This document shows positions 34,340-43,945 of a DNA stretch of 64,000 nucleotides, piece after piece (the first letter of the stretch is position 1; every line of letters starts with the position of its first letter). The notes under the pieces are model-generated. The model was not told the DNA's origin, ran no database searches, and saw nothing but the letters and a program-made list of their open reading frames with translations. Origin of the DNA: Roseiarcus sp963775575 (lineage in GTDB: Bacteria > Pseudomonadota > Alphaproteobacteria > Rhizobiales > Beijerinckiaceae); NCBI GenBank assembly GCA_963775575.1, contig CAVZJG010000002.1, positions 1,054,001 to 1,118,000 on the forward strand, read 5' to 3'. The position numbers and the translations under genes were made by a program.

Positions 34340-35965
34340 CTAGGTCGAGTGGCGCCGCAGGAAGGCGGGGATTTCCAGTTGATCCTCCTCCGCCGGCGCC
34401 GCTGGCGCGGCGATCCGCCCGTGCGCGTCCAGATTGCCCTGGGCGGGGCGAGGCGAGGCCGGACGGGGTTGCGGGCGGCCGTATTCGGCGTGAAGGGCGC
34501 TCGCGCTCAGCTTGGGCGGGGCCGCCGCCGGCAGCCCCGGCGCGATCGCGCGGGGGCTCGGCGCCTGCGCCTCCTCCTCTTCACGCCGGCTGATGCCGAA
34601 AGCGGCGAGTTTTTCCAACAGCGAAAGGCGCCGCGCTTCGACGGGATGAACGGAAAGCGACGTTTCGCCGCGACGCGCGCGAAGCTGGTCTTGCGCGAGA
34701 GGCGGCAGCTCATCGATCTGCGGCATGCGCGGCGGGCGGATCTCCGGTGGTTCCGGCGCCGCGGGCATGAATTCCTCGTCGATCGGCTCGTCGCGGCCCG
34801 GCGCGGCCAGATGGACTTCGCCCTCGTCGTCGTCGACCGGCGCGACCGCCTCCGCGGGAGCGTCCTCGGTCTCGAACACGTTTTCCGCGGCGACCAAGCT
34901 CGGCGCCGCCCGTGGCGCGCGCAAGCGCGAGCGCCACGGAATTTCCGCGCGATCGGCCTGCGGGAGCGGCTCGATCCTCCCGATCGCCGCCTGATCGATG
35001 CCGGTCGCGACGACGGAAACCCTGACCACGCCGTCCAGCGCAGCGTCGAAGGTCGCGCCGAGGATGATGTTGGCTTCTTCGTCCACTTCCTGGCGGATGC
35101 GGCTGGCCGCTTCGTCGACCTCGTAGAGCGTCAGATCGGCGCCGCCGGTGATCGAGATGAGAAGACCCTGGGCGCCTTTCATCGAGGTCTCGTCGAGCAG
35201 CGGATTGGCGATCGCCGCTTCGGCGGCCATCACGGCGCGCTTCTCGCCGGTCGCTTCGCCCGTCCCCATCATCGCCTTGCCCATTTCGCTCATGATCGAA
35301 CGGACGTCGGCGAAGTCGAGATTGATCAGGCCTTCCTTGACCATCAGATCGGTGATGCAGGCGACCCCGGAATAGAGCACCTGATCGGCCATCGCGAACG
35401 CGTCGGCGAACGTCGTCTTTTCGTTGGCGACCCGGAACAGGTTCTGGTTGGGGATGACGATCAGCGTGTCGACGCACTTCTGCAATTCGTCGATCCCGCC
35501 CTCCGCCAGACGCATGCGCCGCGCGCCCTCGAAATGGAACGGTTTGGTGACCACGCCGACGGTGAGAATGCCCAATTCGCGCGCCACGCGAGCAACGATC
35601 GGCGCGGCGCCGGTTCCCGTGCCTCCGCCCATGCCGGCGGTGACGAACGCCATATGCGCGCCGGCCAGGTGATCGCGAATTTCCTCGATTGCCTCCTCGG
35701 CCGCGGCGCGTCCGACCTCGGGCCTCGAGCCGGCGCCGAGCCCCTCGGTCACCTGCAGGCCCATCTGGATGATCCGCTCCGCGCGCGAAGAGGCGAGCGC
35801 CTGAGCGTCGGTGTTGGCGACGACGAAATCGACCCCGGAGAGCCCGGAGACGATCATGTTGTTGACCGCGTTGCCTCCGGCGCCGCCGATGCCGCAGACG
35901 ATGATTCGCGGCTTCAATTCCCGCAGTCCCGGAGCCTTCAGATTGATCGACATCGCTGGCCTCAT
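34340..35965 (-). CDS. ftsZ: Cell division protein FtsZ
   Basis: A 541-residue tubulin-like GTPase that forms the division ring. GVGGAGGNAVNNM-like ICGIGGAGGNAVNNM near the start and GMGGGTGTGAAPIVA (about residue 117) are the GTP-binding loops. After the globular core (to about 330) comes a long Pro/Glu/Ala-rich linker of about 190 residues, longer than in E. coli but normal in Hyphomicrobiales. The C-terminal peptide LEIPAFLRRHST, which binds FtsA and other partners, is intact. Confidence 0.97.
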   Translation of the reverse strand: MRPAMSINLKAPGLRELKPRIIVCGIGGAGGNAVNNMIVSGLSGVDFVVANTDAQALASSRAERIIQMGLQVTEGLGAGSRPEVGRAAAEEAIEEIRDHLAGAHMAFVTAGMGGGTGTGAAPIVARVARELGILTVGVVTKPFHFEGARRMRLAEGGIDELQKCVDTLIVIPNQNLFRVANEKTTFADAFAMADQVLYSGVACITDLMVKEGLINLDFADVRSIMSEMGKAMMGTGEATGEKRAVMAAEAAIANPLLDETSMKGAQGLLISITGGADLTLYEVDEAASRIRQEVDEEANIILGATFDAALDGVVRVSVVATGIDQAAIGRIEPLPQADRAEIPWRSRLRAPRAAPSLVAAENVFETEDAPAEAVAPVDDDEGEVHLAAPGRDEPIDEEFMPAAPEPPEIRPPRMPQIDELPPLAQDQLRARRGETSLSVHPVEARRLSLLEKLAAFGISRREEEEAQAPSPRAIAPGLPAAAPPKLSASALHAEYGRPQPRPASPRPAQGNLDAHGRIAAPAAPAEEDQLEIPAFLRRHST

Positions 35966-36044
35966 TCCTTGGACGCCCGCCGGCGCCGATTCAAATGCGT
36001 CAATTCCGTTCCGCCCAAGCTCGCTCGCGCGCCCGCGCGCAGCG

Positions 36045-37361
36045 TCAAAAACTCTCTTTCAGCCATCGCCCGACGCGAGCGACGTAGCCGTCGTCCTCGA
36101 CGCGGGGGGCGCGATTCGAACGGCGCGGCTCGAAATGTTCGATTCCGGCCACCTGCGGATAGACCATGAGGCCGACCGCCGCGGCGAAAGCCGGACTCCC
36201 GGCCGATTCGGGCAACCCTTCGACGCCGAGCGGCCTGCCGATCCGCGCCTGACTGGAGACGATGGCGCGAGCCAGTTCCGGCAAGCCGGCGAGCTGACAG
36301 GCGCCGCCCGTGAGCACCAGCTGGCGTCCGGCATAGGCGGCCTGACCCGACGCCTTCAGGCGATCGCGCACGAGTTCGAGAATTTCCTCGACCCGCGGCC
36401 GAATGATGCGCACCAATTCGGATTTCGGCAGATGGCTCGACTGGTCCATGTCGTCGCCGACACGATGAATCGCGATCGAGTCGCGATCGTCGGACGGCGA
36501 AGCGATGCAGGCCCCGTAGGCCGTCTTCAGGCGTTCGGCGTCGGCGAGGGAGACCGAGAGGCCGCGCGCGACGTCGGCGGTGACGTGATTGCCGCCGAGG
36601 GCGAGGGCGTCGACGTGAACGAGCCGGCCGCCGGCGAACACGCCGACCGTCGTCGACCCGCCGCCGAAATCGATCACCGCGGCGCCTAGTTCGGCTTCGT
36701 CGTCGACCAGCGTCGAGAGCCCCGCGGCATAGGGCGTGGCCACCATCGCCGCGACGCGCAGATGACAACGCTCGACGGCGAGCATGAGATTGCGCGCCGG
36801 CGCGGCGTCGCACGAGGCGACGTGCATTTCGGCGCCCAGTTCGTCGCCGATCATCCCCTTGGGGTCGCGCACGCCGTGCGTTGCGTCGAGCCAGAAGCCG
36901 GTCGGCGCGGCGTGAAGAACCGCGCGCCCGCCACAGGCCCCCGCCGCCGCGGCCGCCTCGAGCACCCGATGGATTTCGTGTTCGCCGACCGCCCTGCCGC
37001 GCAGCGCCGTCTTGGCCTCGCAGAGCCGCGACGACAGACGCCCGCCGGACATATTGACCACCACGCTGTCGACTTCGACGCCGGCCATCCGTTCGGCGGC
37101 GTCGATGGCCAGACGAATGGCGCTCTCCGCGGCGTCGAGATCGACGATGGCGCCGGCCTTGACCCCGCGCGAGCGCTGATGGCCGATGCCGAGAACCTTG
37201 CAGCGATGGGTGCGCTCGCGCAGCGGGTCGGAACGCGCGATCGGGGTCAGCCGCGCGATCAGGCAGACGACCTTCGAAGCGCCGACGTCGAGCACCGAAA
37301 GCACGGCGCTCTTGTGCGGGGGAATTTGCCGCATGCGCGGCGTCAGCGGCCTCGAGTTCAT
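36045..37361 (-). CDS. ftsA: Cell division protein FtsA
   Basis: A 438-residue actin-like ATPase anchoring FtsZ to the membrane. SVLDVGASKVVCLIARL (phosphate 1), AAVIDFGGGSTTVGVF (phosphate 2) and LVLTGGACQLAGLPELA (adenosine) are present. The C-terminal WLKESF resembles the amphipathic membrane-targeting helix. ATG 37361 overlaps the ftsQ stop by 4 bp; the in-frame sequence further upstream lies within ftsQ and is a shadow. Confidence 0.95.
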   Translation of the reverse strand: MNSRPLTPRMRQIPPHKSAVLSVLDVGASKVVCLIARLTPIARSDPLRERTHRCKVLGIGHQRSRGVKAGAIVDLDAAESAIRLAIDAAERMAGVEVDSVVVNMSGGRLSSRLCEAKTALRGRAVGEHEIHRVLEAAAAAGACGGRAVLHAAPTGFWLDATHGVRDPKGMIGDELGAEMHVASCDAAPARNLMLAVERCHLRVAAMVATPYAAGLSTLVDDEAELGAAVIDFGGGSTTVGVFAGGRLVHVDALALGGNHVTADVARGLSVSLADAERLKTAYGACIASPSDDRDSIAIHRVGDDMDQSSHLPKSELVRIIRPRVEEILELVRDRLKASGQAAYAGRQLVLTGGACQLAGLPELARAIVSSQARIGRPLGVEGLPESAGSPAFAAAVGLMVYPQVAGIEHFEPRRSNRAPRVEDDGYVARVGRWLKESF

Positions 37362-38317
37362 AGCGGGGCGGCCTTCTGCGAGCGCGCCTCGAGCCGGGCC
37401 GCCACGGCCTCTTCGGAAAGCCGGGCGAAGACCTTGCCTTCGACGCGCAAATCGAGCGACAGGATGTCGCGATCGAGAACGCGCGACTGGCGTTGGAGGG
37501 CGAGCAGGGTCGCCATCGCGGCCAGAGGATCGTTCTCGGGCAACTTGACGTCGATCCCCGATTTCATCTTGAGGTTCCAGCGCCGCGCGCCGACCAGCAC
37601 ACCGGCGATGATCTTCGGCCTCAGTTCGGCCGAAGCGTCGAGCAACGTCATGAATTCGCTCAGCCGCGCGTTGGCCCCCTCGCCGACGACGAAGGGAAGC
37701 GAGGAAAAGCGAGAATCGCGCGGGTCGCCGATGACGGCGCCGTCCGCCGCGATGGGGTGAATTTCGCCGTCCTTTTGCCACAGCGCGACCGGCGTGCGCT
37801 CGACGATGTCGATGACCAGCCGATCGGGATAGAGTTTTCGCACGCTCGCCTGCTTGATCAGCGGCAAGGCCTCGAGATTCCCGCGCGCGCGCGCGGCGTC
37901 GAAGAACGGCAGCGAATCCTTGGCGCTGACGCCGGCGAGGGCGAGAATCTCCGGTTCGGTGAGTTGGGCCTCGCCCGAGATGCTCACCACCTTCACGGCG
38001 AGGCCGAGAGCGCGCGCGACGAAGTCGCCGATCCCGCCTTCGCGATCGACGAACGCCCGATATTGCCCGCCCCACGCCAGGCCGAGCGCCGCCGCGCCGA
38101 GCAGCAGACCGATCGCCAGAGCGACGCCCAAGCCGCGCGGCGCCGGCCGGTCGAGGCCGAGCCTCCAGGGCGTCGGGCCGCGCGCGGCGCGCTCGCCGCG
38201 CAGAAGCACGCGGACAGGGGCGCCGGGGGGGCGAGCGAACGCGAGCGCCGGCGACGGCGCAGGCCGCAACCCAAGCGTTTCGCTCAGCGATCGCACGAAG
38301 CGTCCTCGACCATCCAT
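37358..38317 (-). CDS. ftsQ: Cell division protein FtsQ
   Basis: A 319-residue bitopic division protein. A basic cytoplasmic tail (about 1-62), one membrane helix (LGVALAIGLLLGAAALGLAW), a POTRA domain (VKVVSISGEAQLTEPEILAL, then KQASVRKLYPDRLVIDIVER) and the FtsQ beta domain follow. It overlaps ddl by 34 bp and ftsA by 4 bp. The true start could be slightly further downstream. Confidence 0.93.
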   Translation of the reverse strand: MDGRGRFVRSLSETLGLRPAPSPALAFARPPGAPVRVLLRGERAARGPTPWRLGLDRPAPRGLGVALAIGLLLGAAALGLAWGGQYRAFVDREGGIGDFVARALGLAVKVVSISGEAQLTEPEILALAGVSAKDSLPFFDAARARGNLEALPLIKQASVRKLYPDRLVIDIVERTPVALWQKDGEIHPIAADGAVIGDPRDSRFSSLPFVVGEGANARLSEFMTLLDASAELRPKIIAGVLVGARRWNLKMKSGIDVKLPENDPLAAMATLLALQRQSRVLDRDILSLDLRVEGKVFARLSEEAVAARLEARSQKAAPL

Positions 38318-39204
38318 TCGACCAACTCGGCAAAGGACAGGCCGGCGTAAGCGGCCATGTCCGGCACCAACGAGGTTTCCGTCATCCCCGGCTGCGTATT
38401 CACCTCCAGGCAGGCCAGTTCCCCGGATTCCCCCTTTGATTCGTCCAAACGAAAATCCGCCCGGCTCACGCCGCGACAGCCCAGCGCGCGATGCGCCCGC
38501 AGTGTCAACTCTTGGACTTCATGGTAAATTTTCGGTTTAATTTTCGCCGGAAGGACGTGAAGCGAACCGCCCTTGGCGTATTTCGCGTCATAACCGTAGA
38601 AGGCTTCCGAGACCGGCTGGATTTCGATGATGTCGAGCGCGCGGTCGCCCATCGCCGCGCAGGTCAATTCCTTGCCGTCGATGAAGCGTTCGGCGAGCAG
38701 GCGGTCGCCATAGGGCCAGTCCTCCCGGCCGACTTCCTGCGGCGGGTGGGCGCGGTCCTTCTTGACGATCACGACGCCGAAGGACGAGCCCTCGTTGATC
38801 GGCTTGAGCACGTAGGGCGGCTCCAGCACGTGCCGGCGCGCCGCTTCGCGCCGATCGACCGTCACGCCGTGCGCGACCGGAACGCCGGCCGCCTGCAGCA
38901 CGATCTTGGCCAGATCCTTCTGCATCGCCAGCGCCGAGGCCAACACCCCCGAATGGGTGTAGGGAATGCGCAGGATTTCGAGCACGCCCTGAATGGTCCC
39001 GTCCTCGCCGACGCGCCCATGCAGCGCGTTAAAGGCGACGTCGGGCTTCAGCCTGGCGAGCGTGGCGGCGATGTCGCGGTCGACGTCGATGCGCGTGACG
39101 CGATAGCCGAGCTGCTCCAGCGCGTCGGCGCAGCCGCGCCCGGAATTGAGCGACACCGGGCGTTCGGCCGACCAACCGCCCATCAGCACGGCCACGTGTT
39201 TCAT
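38284..39204 (-). CDS. ddl: D-alanine--D-alanine ligase
   Basis: A 306-residue ATP-grasp enzyme making D-Ala-D-Ala. MGGWSAERPVSLNSG, ALHGRVGEDGTIQG, YVLKPINEGSSFGV, FIDGKELTCA, and the metal-binding LEVNTQPGMTETSL are all seen. ATG 39204 has GGAGAGG just upstream; a GTG 21 bp earlier is the alternative. The overlap with ftsQ indicates coupling. Confidence 0.96.
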   Translation of the reverse strand: MKHVAVLMGGWSAERPVSLNSGRGCADALEQLGYRVTRIDVDRDIAATLARLKPDVAFNALHGRVGEDGTIQGVLEILRIPYTHSGVLASALAMQKDLAKIVLQAAGVPVAHGVTVDRREAARRHVLEPPYVLKPINEGSSFGVVIVKKDRAHPPQEVGREDWPYGDRLLAERFIDGKELTCAAMGDRALDIIEIQPVSEAFYGYDAKYAKGGSLHVLPAKIKPKIYHEVQELTLRAHRALGCRGVSRADFRLDESKGESGELACLEVNTQPGMTETSLVPDMAAYAGLSFAELVEWMVEDASCDR

Positions 39205-39699
39205 CGCCTCTCCTAAGTCGGCCACGCGTCGGGCGCGAGTTAAGTTAGAATTAACGCCAGGGCGTTAACGGCGCCTTAACCCGCAGCCCGGCCAAAGGGG
39301 ATCGAGCGGAGCGTCGGCTTAGGAAACTCGGCGCTTTCGCGGCCGGCGCCGAACTCGCCGCCAAGACGCCCGACCGGTCCCGACCATCCCATGCGAATCG
39401 AGCGCGAAGTCTTCCATCATGAGCTCAAACCCTATTCCGACTCGGCCGCAAATCCCTCGTGTCAGCGCCTATGGGGTCGCGTTCGGTCATGACATGACGG
39501 GAGCTTGCAATGGCTAGCCAAAGCTATAAAACATATTCCACAAGTATGAATAACAATCGTCTAGATCGCTCTCGTAAAATATGCTACCATCGTTATATCC
39601 CAATCTTATTTGTCGCCTTGTCGCAGTGGAACGCACCCGCGCCGTCGGCGCCTCGGCGAAAATCGGGCGCAATCGCGGACGCGGAAAGAGGGAAGCCTC
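39205..39699. other. 495-bp divergent intergenic region between ddl and the cys operon
   Basis: No gene is seen. The segment about 39510-39610 is clearly AT-rich compared with everything around and probably contains the promoter or regulator-binding region of the sulfate-assimilation operon. TTAAC-rich direct repeats near 39240-39280 may serve the ddl side. Confidence 0.45.
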
Positions 39700-40047
39700 G
39701 TGAGCGAGATCGTCACCGCCAATCGGCTCGCCGACGGCGTCGTCGTCTTCCGGGACGCGGAGGGCGGCTGGGTCGAAGACTTCGCGCGCGCCGCGGTCTA
39801 TGCCGACGCGGCGGCGGTCGCGGCCGCACTCGCGCTTGGCGCCGAGGCGGTCGCGCGGAGCCAAATCGTCGACCCCTACGCGGTCGCGGTCGAGCGGCGC
39901 AACGGCCATTACGCGCCCAAGGCCCTGCGCGAAGCGATCCGCGCCTCCGGGCCGACGGTGCGCCGCGATCTCGGCAAGCAGGCTCAAGGGCAGGCGCCGG
40001 TTTTCGCCTTGCACGCGAACGCAGAGAGCCCGCATGTATCGCTATGA
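39700..40047 (+). CDS. DUF2849 family protein
   Basis: A 115-residue protein that in many alphaproteobacteria precedes the sulfite reductase gene. IVTANRLADGVVVFRDAEGG then WVEDFARAAVYAD, ALALGAEAVARSQIVDPYAV and PKALREAIRASGPTVR are typical. GTG 39700 has GAGGGAAG upstream. Its 3' end overlaps cysI by 14 bp. It is probably an accessory to sulfite reduction, function unproven. Confidence 0.85.
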   Translation: MSEIVTANRLADGVVVFRDAEGGWVEDFARAAVYADAAAVAAALALGAEAVARSQIVDPYAVAVERRNGHYAPKALREAIRASGPTVRRDLGKQAQGQAPVFALHANAESPHVSL

Positions 40048-41707
40048 CGAATTCGACGCCGCCTTCGTCGCGGCGCGCGTCGAGCAGTTCCGCGACCAAG
40101 TCGCGCGCCGGCTCGCCGGCGAATTGACCGAGGAGCAGTTCCGGCCGCACCGGCTGATGAACGGGCTCTATCTGCAACTGCATTCCTACATGCTGCGCAT
40201 CGCCGTGCCCTACGGTGCGCTGAACGCGCGCCAGATGCGCAAACTCGCCGGAATCGCGCGCCAGTACGACCGCGGCTACGGCCATTTCACCACCCGCCAG
40301 AACCTCCAGTTCAACTGGCCGGCGCTGAAAGACGTGCCGGACATTCTCGCCGAGCTCGCCAGCGTCGAGATGCATGCGATCCAGACCTCGGGCAATTGCA
40401 TTCGCAACGTCACCGCCGACCATTACGCGGGCGCCGCCGCGGACGAGATCGCCGATCCGCGCCCCTATGCGGAAATCCTACGCCAGTGGTCGTCGCTACA
40501 CCCCGAGTTTTCGTTCCTGCCGCGCAAGTTCAAGATCGCGGTCAACGGCGCCGCCCACGACCGCGCGGTGATCCAGGCGCACGACATCGGGCTGCAGCTC
40601 GTGCGCAACGACAGGAGCGAACTGGGCTTCACGGTTTACGTCGGCGGCGGGCTCGGCCGCACCCCGTTCATCGGCCGCAAGGTGCGCGAATTTCTGCCCG
40701 AGCGCGACCTTCTCGCCTACGCCGACGCGATCCTGCGCGTCTACAATCTCGAAGGACGCCGCGACAACAAGTTCAAGGCGCGCATCAAGATTCTGTTGCA
40801 CGAAAAGGGCCTCGCCGACTTGCGCGACGCGATCGAAGCCGAATTCGCCGCCCACGATCGCACGGGGCTCGCCCTGCCCCCGCAAGAGATCGCCCGCATC
40901 AATGCCTATTTCGCCCTCCCGTCGCTGGAGGCGAAGACGCCGGTCAGCGAGCGCGTCGAGCGGCGGCGCGCCAAGGACGCCAAGTTCTCGAAATTCTTCG
41001 AGTCGAACGTGGCGCCGCACAAGACGCCGGGCTACGCGATGGTGACGATTTCGCTGAAGCCGATCGGCGGCGTGCCCGGCGACGCCAGCGCCGACCAGAT
41101 CGACGCTGTCGCCGATCTCGCCGAAGACTTTTCGCACGACGAAACGCGCGTCTCCCACGAGCAGAACCTCATTCTGCCGCATGTCGCGCTCGACGATCTC
41201 GGCGCCGTCTACGATCGGCTCGCCTCGGTGGGACTCGCCACGCCCAACGCCGGGTTGATCAGCGACATCATCGCCTGCCCCGGGCTCGACTACTGCGCTC
41301 TCGCGACGGCGCGCTCGATCCCGATCGCCCAGCGCCTGTCCGAGCGCTTCGGCGACGGCGCGCGCGCCCGCGCGATCGGCCCGCTGAAGATCAAGATTTC
41401 CGGCTGCATCAACGCCTGCGGCCACCATCACGTCGGCCATATCGGCATCCTCGGCCTGGAGCGCGCGGGCGAAGAGACCTATCAGGTTACCCTCGGCGGC
41501 TCCGGCGACGAGAACGCCGCGATCGGCGAAATCGTCGGACCCGGCTTCAGCTCGGAGACCATCGTCGAGGCGGTCGAGACGGTGGTCGAGACCTACATGG
41601 CGCGGCGCCTGGGGCCGGAGGAGGACTTCCTCGCCGCGTTCCGCCGCGTCGGCGTCGCGCCGTTCAAGGAAGCGCTCTACGAGCGTAGCGCCGGAGCCGA
41701 CATTTGA
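40034..41707 (+). CDS. cysI: Sulfite/nitrite reductase hemoprotein
   Basis: A 557-residue siroheme- and [4Fe-4S]-containing reductase that converts sulfite to sulfide. GYGHFTTRQNLQFNW and QTSGNCIRNVTADHYAG bind siroheme. The cluster ligands are CPGLDYC and CINACGHHHVGHIGILG. No flavoprotein (cysJ) gene is adjacent, so it may use ferredoxin. The start ATG 40034 lies within the end of the DUF2849 gene; in-frame codons upstream are Arg-rich and not used. Nitrite reductase belongs to the same family but the neighbours favour sulfite. Confidence 0.93.
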   Translation: MYRYDEFDAAFVAARVEQFRDQVARRLAGELTEEQFRPHRLMNGLYLQLHSYMLRIAVPYGALNARQMRKLAGIARQYDRGYGHFTTRQNLQFNWPALKDVPDILAELASVEMHAIQTSGNCIRNVTADHYAGAAADEIADPRPYAEILRQWSSLHPEFSFLPRKFKIAVNGAAHDRAVIQAHDIGLQLVRNDRSELGFTVYVGGGLGRTPFIGRKVREFLPERDLLAYADAILRVYNLEGRRDNKFKARIKILLHEKGLADLRDAIEAEFAAHDRTGLALPPQEIARINAYFALPSLEAKTPVSERVERRRAKDAKFSKFFESNVAPHKTPGYAMVTISLKPIGGVPGDASADQIDAVADLAEDFSHDETRVSHEQNLILPHVALDDLGAVYDRLASVGLATPNAGLISDIIACPGLDYCALATARSIPIAQRLSERFGDGARARAIGPLKIKISGCINACGHHHVGHIGILGLERAGEETYQVTLGGSGDENAAIGEIVGPGFSSETIVEAVETVVETYMARRLGPEEDFLAAFRRVGVAPFKEALYERSAGADI

Positions 41708-42441
41708 TGAGCGCCCACGACGTCAAGTTGTTCGGCGATGCGATCGCCGCCTCCCGCCTCGAAGGCAAGTTCGCGCAGATCAAGGCGAGCTCGCTGTTGC
41801 GCTTGGCGATCGAGGATCTGTTCCCCGGCCGCATCGCGCTGGTCTCCAGCTTCGGCGCGGAATCGGCGGCGCTGCTGCACATGATCGCCGGCATCGACAA
41901 GGCGACCCCGGTGGTGTTCGTCGACACCGGCCAGCATTTCCCCGAGACTCTTCGCTACCGCGACGAACTCTGCGCGCGGCTCAGCCTCGACAACGTCGTC
42001 GTCGCCGATCCCAATCCGGCGACGCTGGCGGCCGAAGACCCGGAAGGCTTTCTCTTCGCCGGCGATCCCGACCGCTGCTGCGAAATCCGCAAGGTTTTGC
42101 CGCTCGCCAAGGCGCTCGACGGATACGAAGCCTGGATCACCGGACGCAAAGGTTTTCAGAGCACAACGCGCGCGCGTGTGCCGCTGTTCGAAGCCGAGGG
42201 CGAGCGCGTCAAGGTCAACCCGCTGGTCGGTTGGAGCGCCACGGATATCTTGAACTACATCCGCGAAGCCGGCCTGCCGCCCCATCCGCTGGTCGCCCGC
42301 GGCTATCCCTCGATCGGCTGCCTGCCCTGCACCGGCCCGGTCCGGCCGGGAGAGGATCCGCGCGCCGGCCGCTGGCGCGGGCGCGGCAAGACCGAATGCG
42401 GCATCCATGCCGAGGCGCTTAGCGCAGGGATGGACATCTGA
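41707..42441 (+). CDS. cysH: Adenylyl-sulfate (APS) reductase
   Basis: A 244-residue enzyme reducing activated sulfate to sulfite. LVSSFGAESAALLHMI is the PP-loop-like motif. Two cysteine pairs (DRCCEIRKV and GCLPCTGPV) would bind a [4Fe-4S] cluster, so it is the APS-type, assimilatory enzyme rather than the PAPS-type of E. coli. ECGIH near the end carries the catalytic Cys. The start overlaps the cysI stop by 1 base and the stop overlaps DUF934 by 1 base (TGATG). Confidence 0.94.
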   Translation: MSAHDVKLFGDAIAASRLEGKFAQIKASSLLRLAIEDLFPGRIALVSSFGAESAALLHMIAGIDKATPVVFVDTGQHFPETLRYRDELCARLSLDNVVVADPNPATLAAEDPEGFLFAGDPDRCCEIRKVLPLAKALDGYEAWITGRKGFQSTTRARVPLFEAEGERVKVNPLVGWSATDILNYIREAGLPPHPLVARGYPSIGCLPCTGPVRPGEDPRAGRWRGRGKTECGIHAEALSAGMDI

Positions 42442-42947
42442 TGGCTCTGTGGCGCGACGGCGGCTTCGCCGAAGATTCGTGGGGAAAACTCGACGACGCC
42501 GAGCCGGCGCCCGCGACGGGCGGGATCATCGTTTCTTTCGCGCGCTGGAGCGCGGAACGCGATGCCTTGAGCGCCCGCGCCGACCCCGTCGGGGTCGCCA
42601 TCGCCGCCGGCAAGGACGCGCCGACGCAACTGGCGGAAGCGGCGAAGCGCCCGTTGGTCGCTCTGAACTTCGCCAAATTCACCGACGGCCGCGCGTTCTC
42701 CTACGCGGAATTGCTGCGCGAACGCCTCGGCTTCGCCGGCGAATTGCGCGCGACCGGCGAAGTGCTGCTCGACGAAATCGCGCTGATGGAGCGCTGCGGC
42801 TTCACCTCGTTCGACATCGCCGATCCGCCGACCTTGCGCGCGCTTCGCGAGGGACATGTCCCGGCACCCTCGCTGTTCTACCAACCGAGCGTCGCGCCGC
42901 GCGAAGCGCCGGCGGGGACGCGGCCATGGCTGAGGAAACGGGCGTAG
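42441..42947 (+). CDS. DUF934 family protein
   Basis: A 168-residue protein conserved in sulfate-assimilation operons. LVALNFAKFTDGRAFSYAEL then LRERLGFAGELRATGEVLLD and ALMERCGFTSFDI are the family core. It is the last gene of the operon, coupled to cysH by TGATG. Molecular role unknown. Confidence 0.9.
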   Translation: MALWRDGGFAEDSWGKLDDAEPAPATGGIIVSFARWSAERDALSARADPVGVAIAAGKDAPTQLAEAAKRPLVALNFAKFTDGRAFSYAELLRERLGFAGELRATGEVLLDEIALMERCGFTSFDIADPPTLRALREGHVPAPSLFYQPSVAPREAPAGTRPWLRKRA

Positions 42948-42988
42948 GCGCGAAGACTCACGCGCAGGGCGCATAAGCGCTACTGGAG

Positions 42989-43945
42989 TCATGCCCGGCC
43001 ACGGCGGCGGCTCACGTCTCCGGCCGTTCCCACCCGCTTGATCTCCCACTCCAGCTCGACCCCGCTCTCCGCCTTCACCCGCCGGCGCACCTCCTCGCCG
43101 AGCGCTTCGATGTCGGCGGCGCTCGCCGCGCCGCGGTTGATGAGGAAGTTGCAGTGCATCGTCGAGACTTCGGCGTCGCCGAGACGCAAGCCGCGGCAAC
43201 CGGCGGCGTCGATCAACGCCCAAGCCTTGTGGCCCGGCGGGTTCTTGAACGTCGAGCCGCCGGTCTTCTCGCGAATCGGCTGCGAGGCTTCGCGCTCCGC
43301 CGTGATGCGCTCCATTTCGGCCTTGATCACGGCGGGATCGCCTGGGCGGCCCTGAAACACGGCGCGGGTGAAGATCACGTCCTCGGGCGCGCCGCTGTGG
43401 CGATAGGAGAAGCCCATCGCTTCGTTGGAAAAGACGCGAGCTGCGCCGGCGCGGTCGATCCCGCGCGCTTCGATCAGCGTGTCGCGCGTCTCGCCGCCGT
43501 GCGCGCCCGCGTTCATGCGCAACGCGCCGCCGATCGAGCCGGGCACGCCGCGAAAGAACGCCAGGCCGTCGACGCCCGCTTCCGCCGCCGCGCGCGCCAC
43601 CTGGGCGTCGAGCGCCGCCGCGCCGGCGACGACGCGAAAGTCGGGCGTGGTCGCGATCGCGCCGAATCCCTTGCCGCCGAGGCGAATCACCACGCCGCGC
43701 ACGCCGCCGTCGCGCACGATCAGGTTCGAGCCGACGCCGATGACCGTGACAGGAACTTCGCGCGGCAGGCTCTTGAGGAAATAGGCGAGATCGTCTTCGT
43801 CAGCCGGCGAGAACAGAATCTCGGCGGGGCCGCCGACGCGGAACCAGGTGTAAGGCGCAAGCGAGACGTCGGCGGCGAGCTTTCCGCGCAAGGACGGCAC
43901 CAGCGCGCGCAGTTGGTCGACGAGGCTAGCGCGGCCGCCGGTCAT
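42989..43945 (-). CDS. murB: UDP-N-acetylenolpyruvoylglucosamine reductase
   Basis: A 318-residue FAD enzyme completing UDP-MurNAc. APYTWFRVGGPAEILF, VIGVGSNLIVRDGG, FFRGVPGSIGGALRMNAG and EKTGGSTFKNP with the catalytic Ser are seen. ATG 43945 overlaps the amidotransferase stop by 4 bp. Its 3' neighbour should be ddl in this lineage, but the cys operon intervenes on the opposite strand. Confidence 0.96.
   Translation of the reverse strand: MTGGRASLVDQLRALVPSLRGKLAADVSLAPYTWFRVGGPAEILFSPADEDDLAYFLKSLPREVPVTVIGVGSNLIVRDGGVRGVVIRLGGKGFGAIATTPDFRVVAGAAALDAQVARAAAEAGVDGLAFFRGVPGSIGGALRMNAGAHGGETRDTLIEARGIDRAGAARVFSNEAMGFSYRHSGAPEDVIFTRAVFQGRPGDPAVIKAEMERITAEREASQPIREKTGGSTFKNPPGHKAWALIDAAGCRGLRLGDAEVSTMHCNFLINRGAASAADIEALGEEVRRRVKAESGVELEWEIKRVGTAGDVSRRRGRA

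Noticed and set aside
34304..36169. Plus-strand 621-codon frame over ftsZ
   Set aside because: Arg/His/Asp-rich antisense shadow of ftsZ.
36045..38333. A single fused 762-codon ftsQ/ftsA frame
   Set aside because: The upstream half is a shadow of ftsQ; true ftsA starts at 37361 inside the ATGA overlap.
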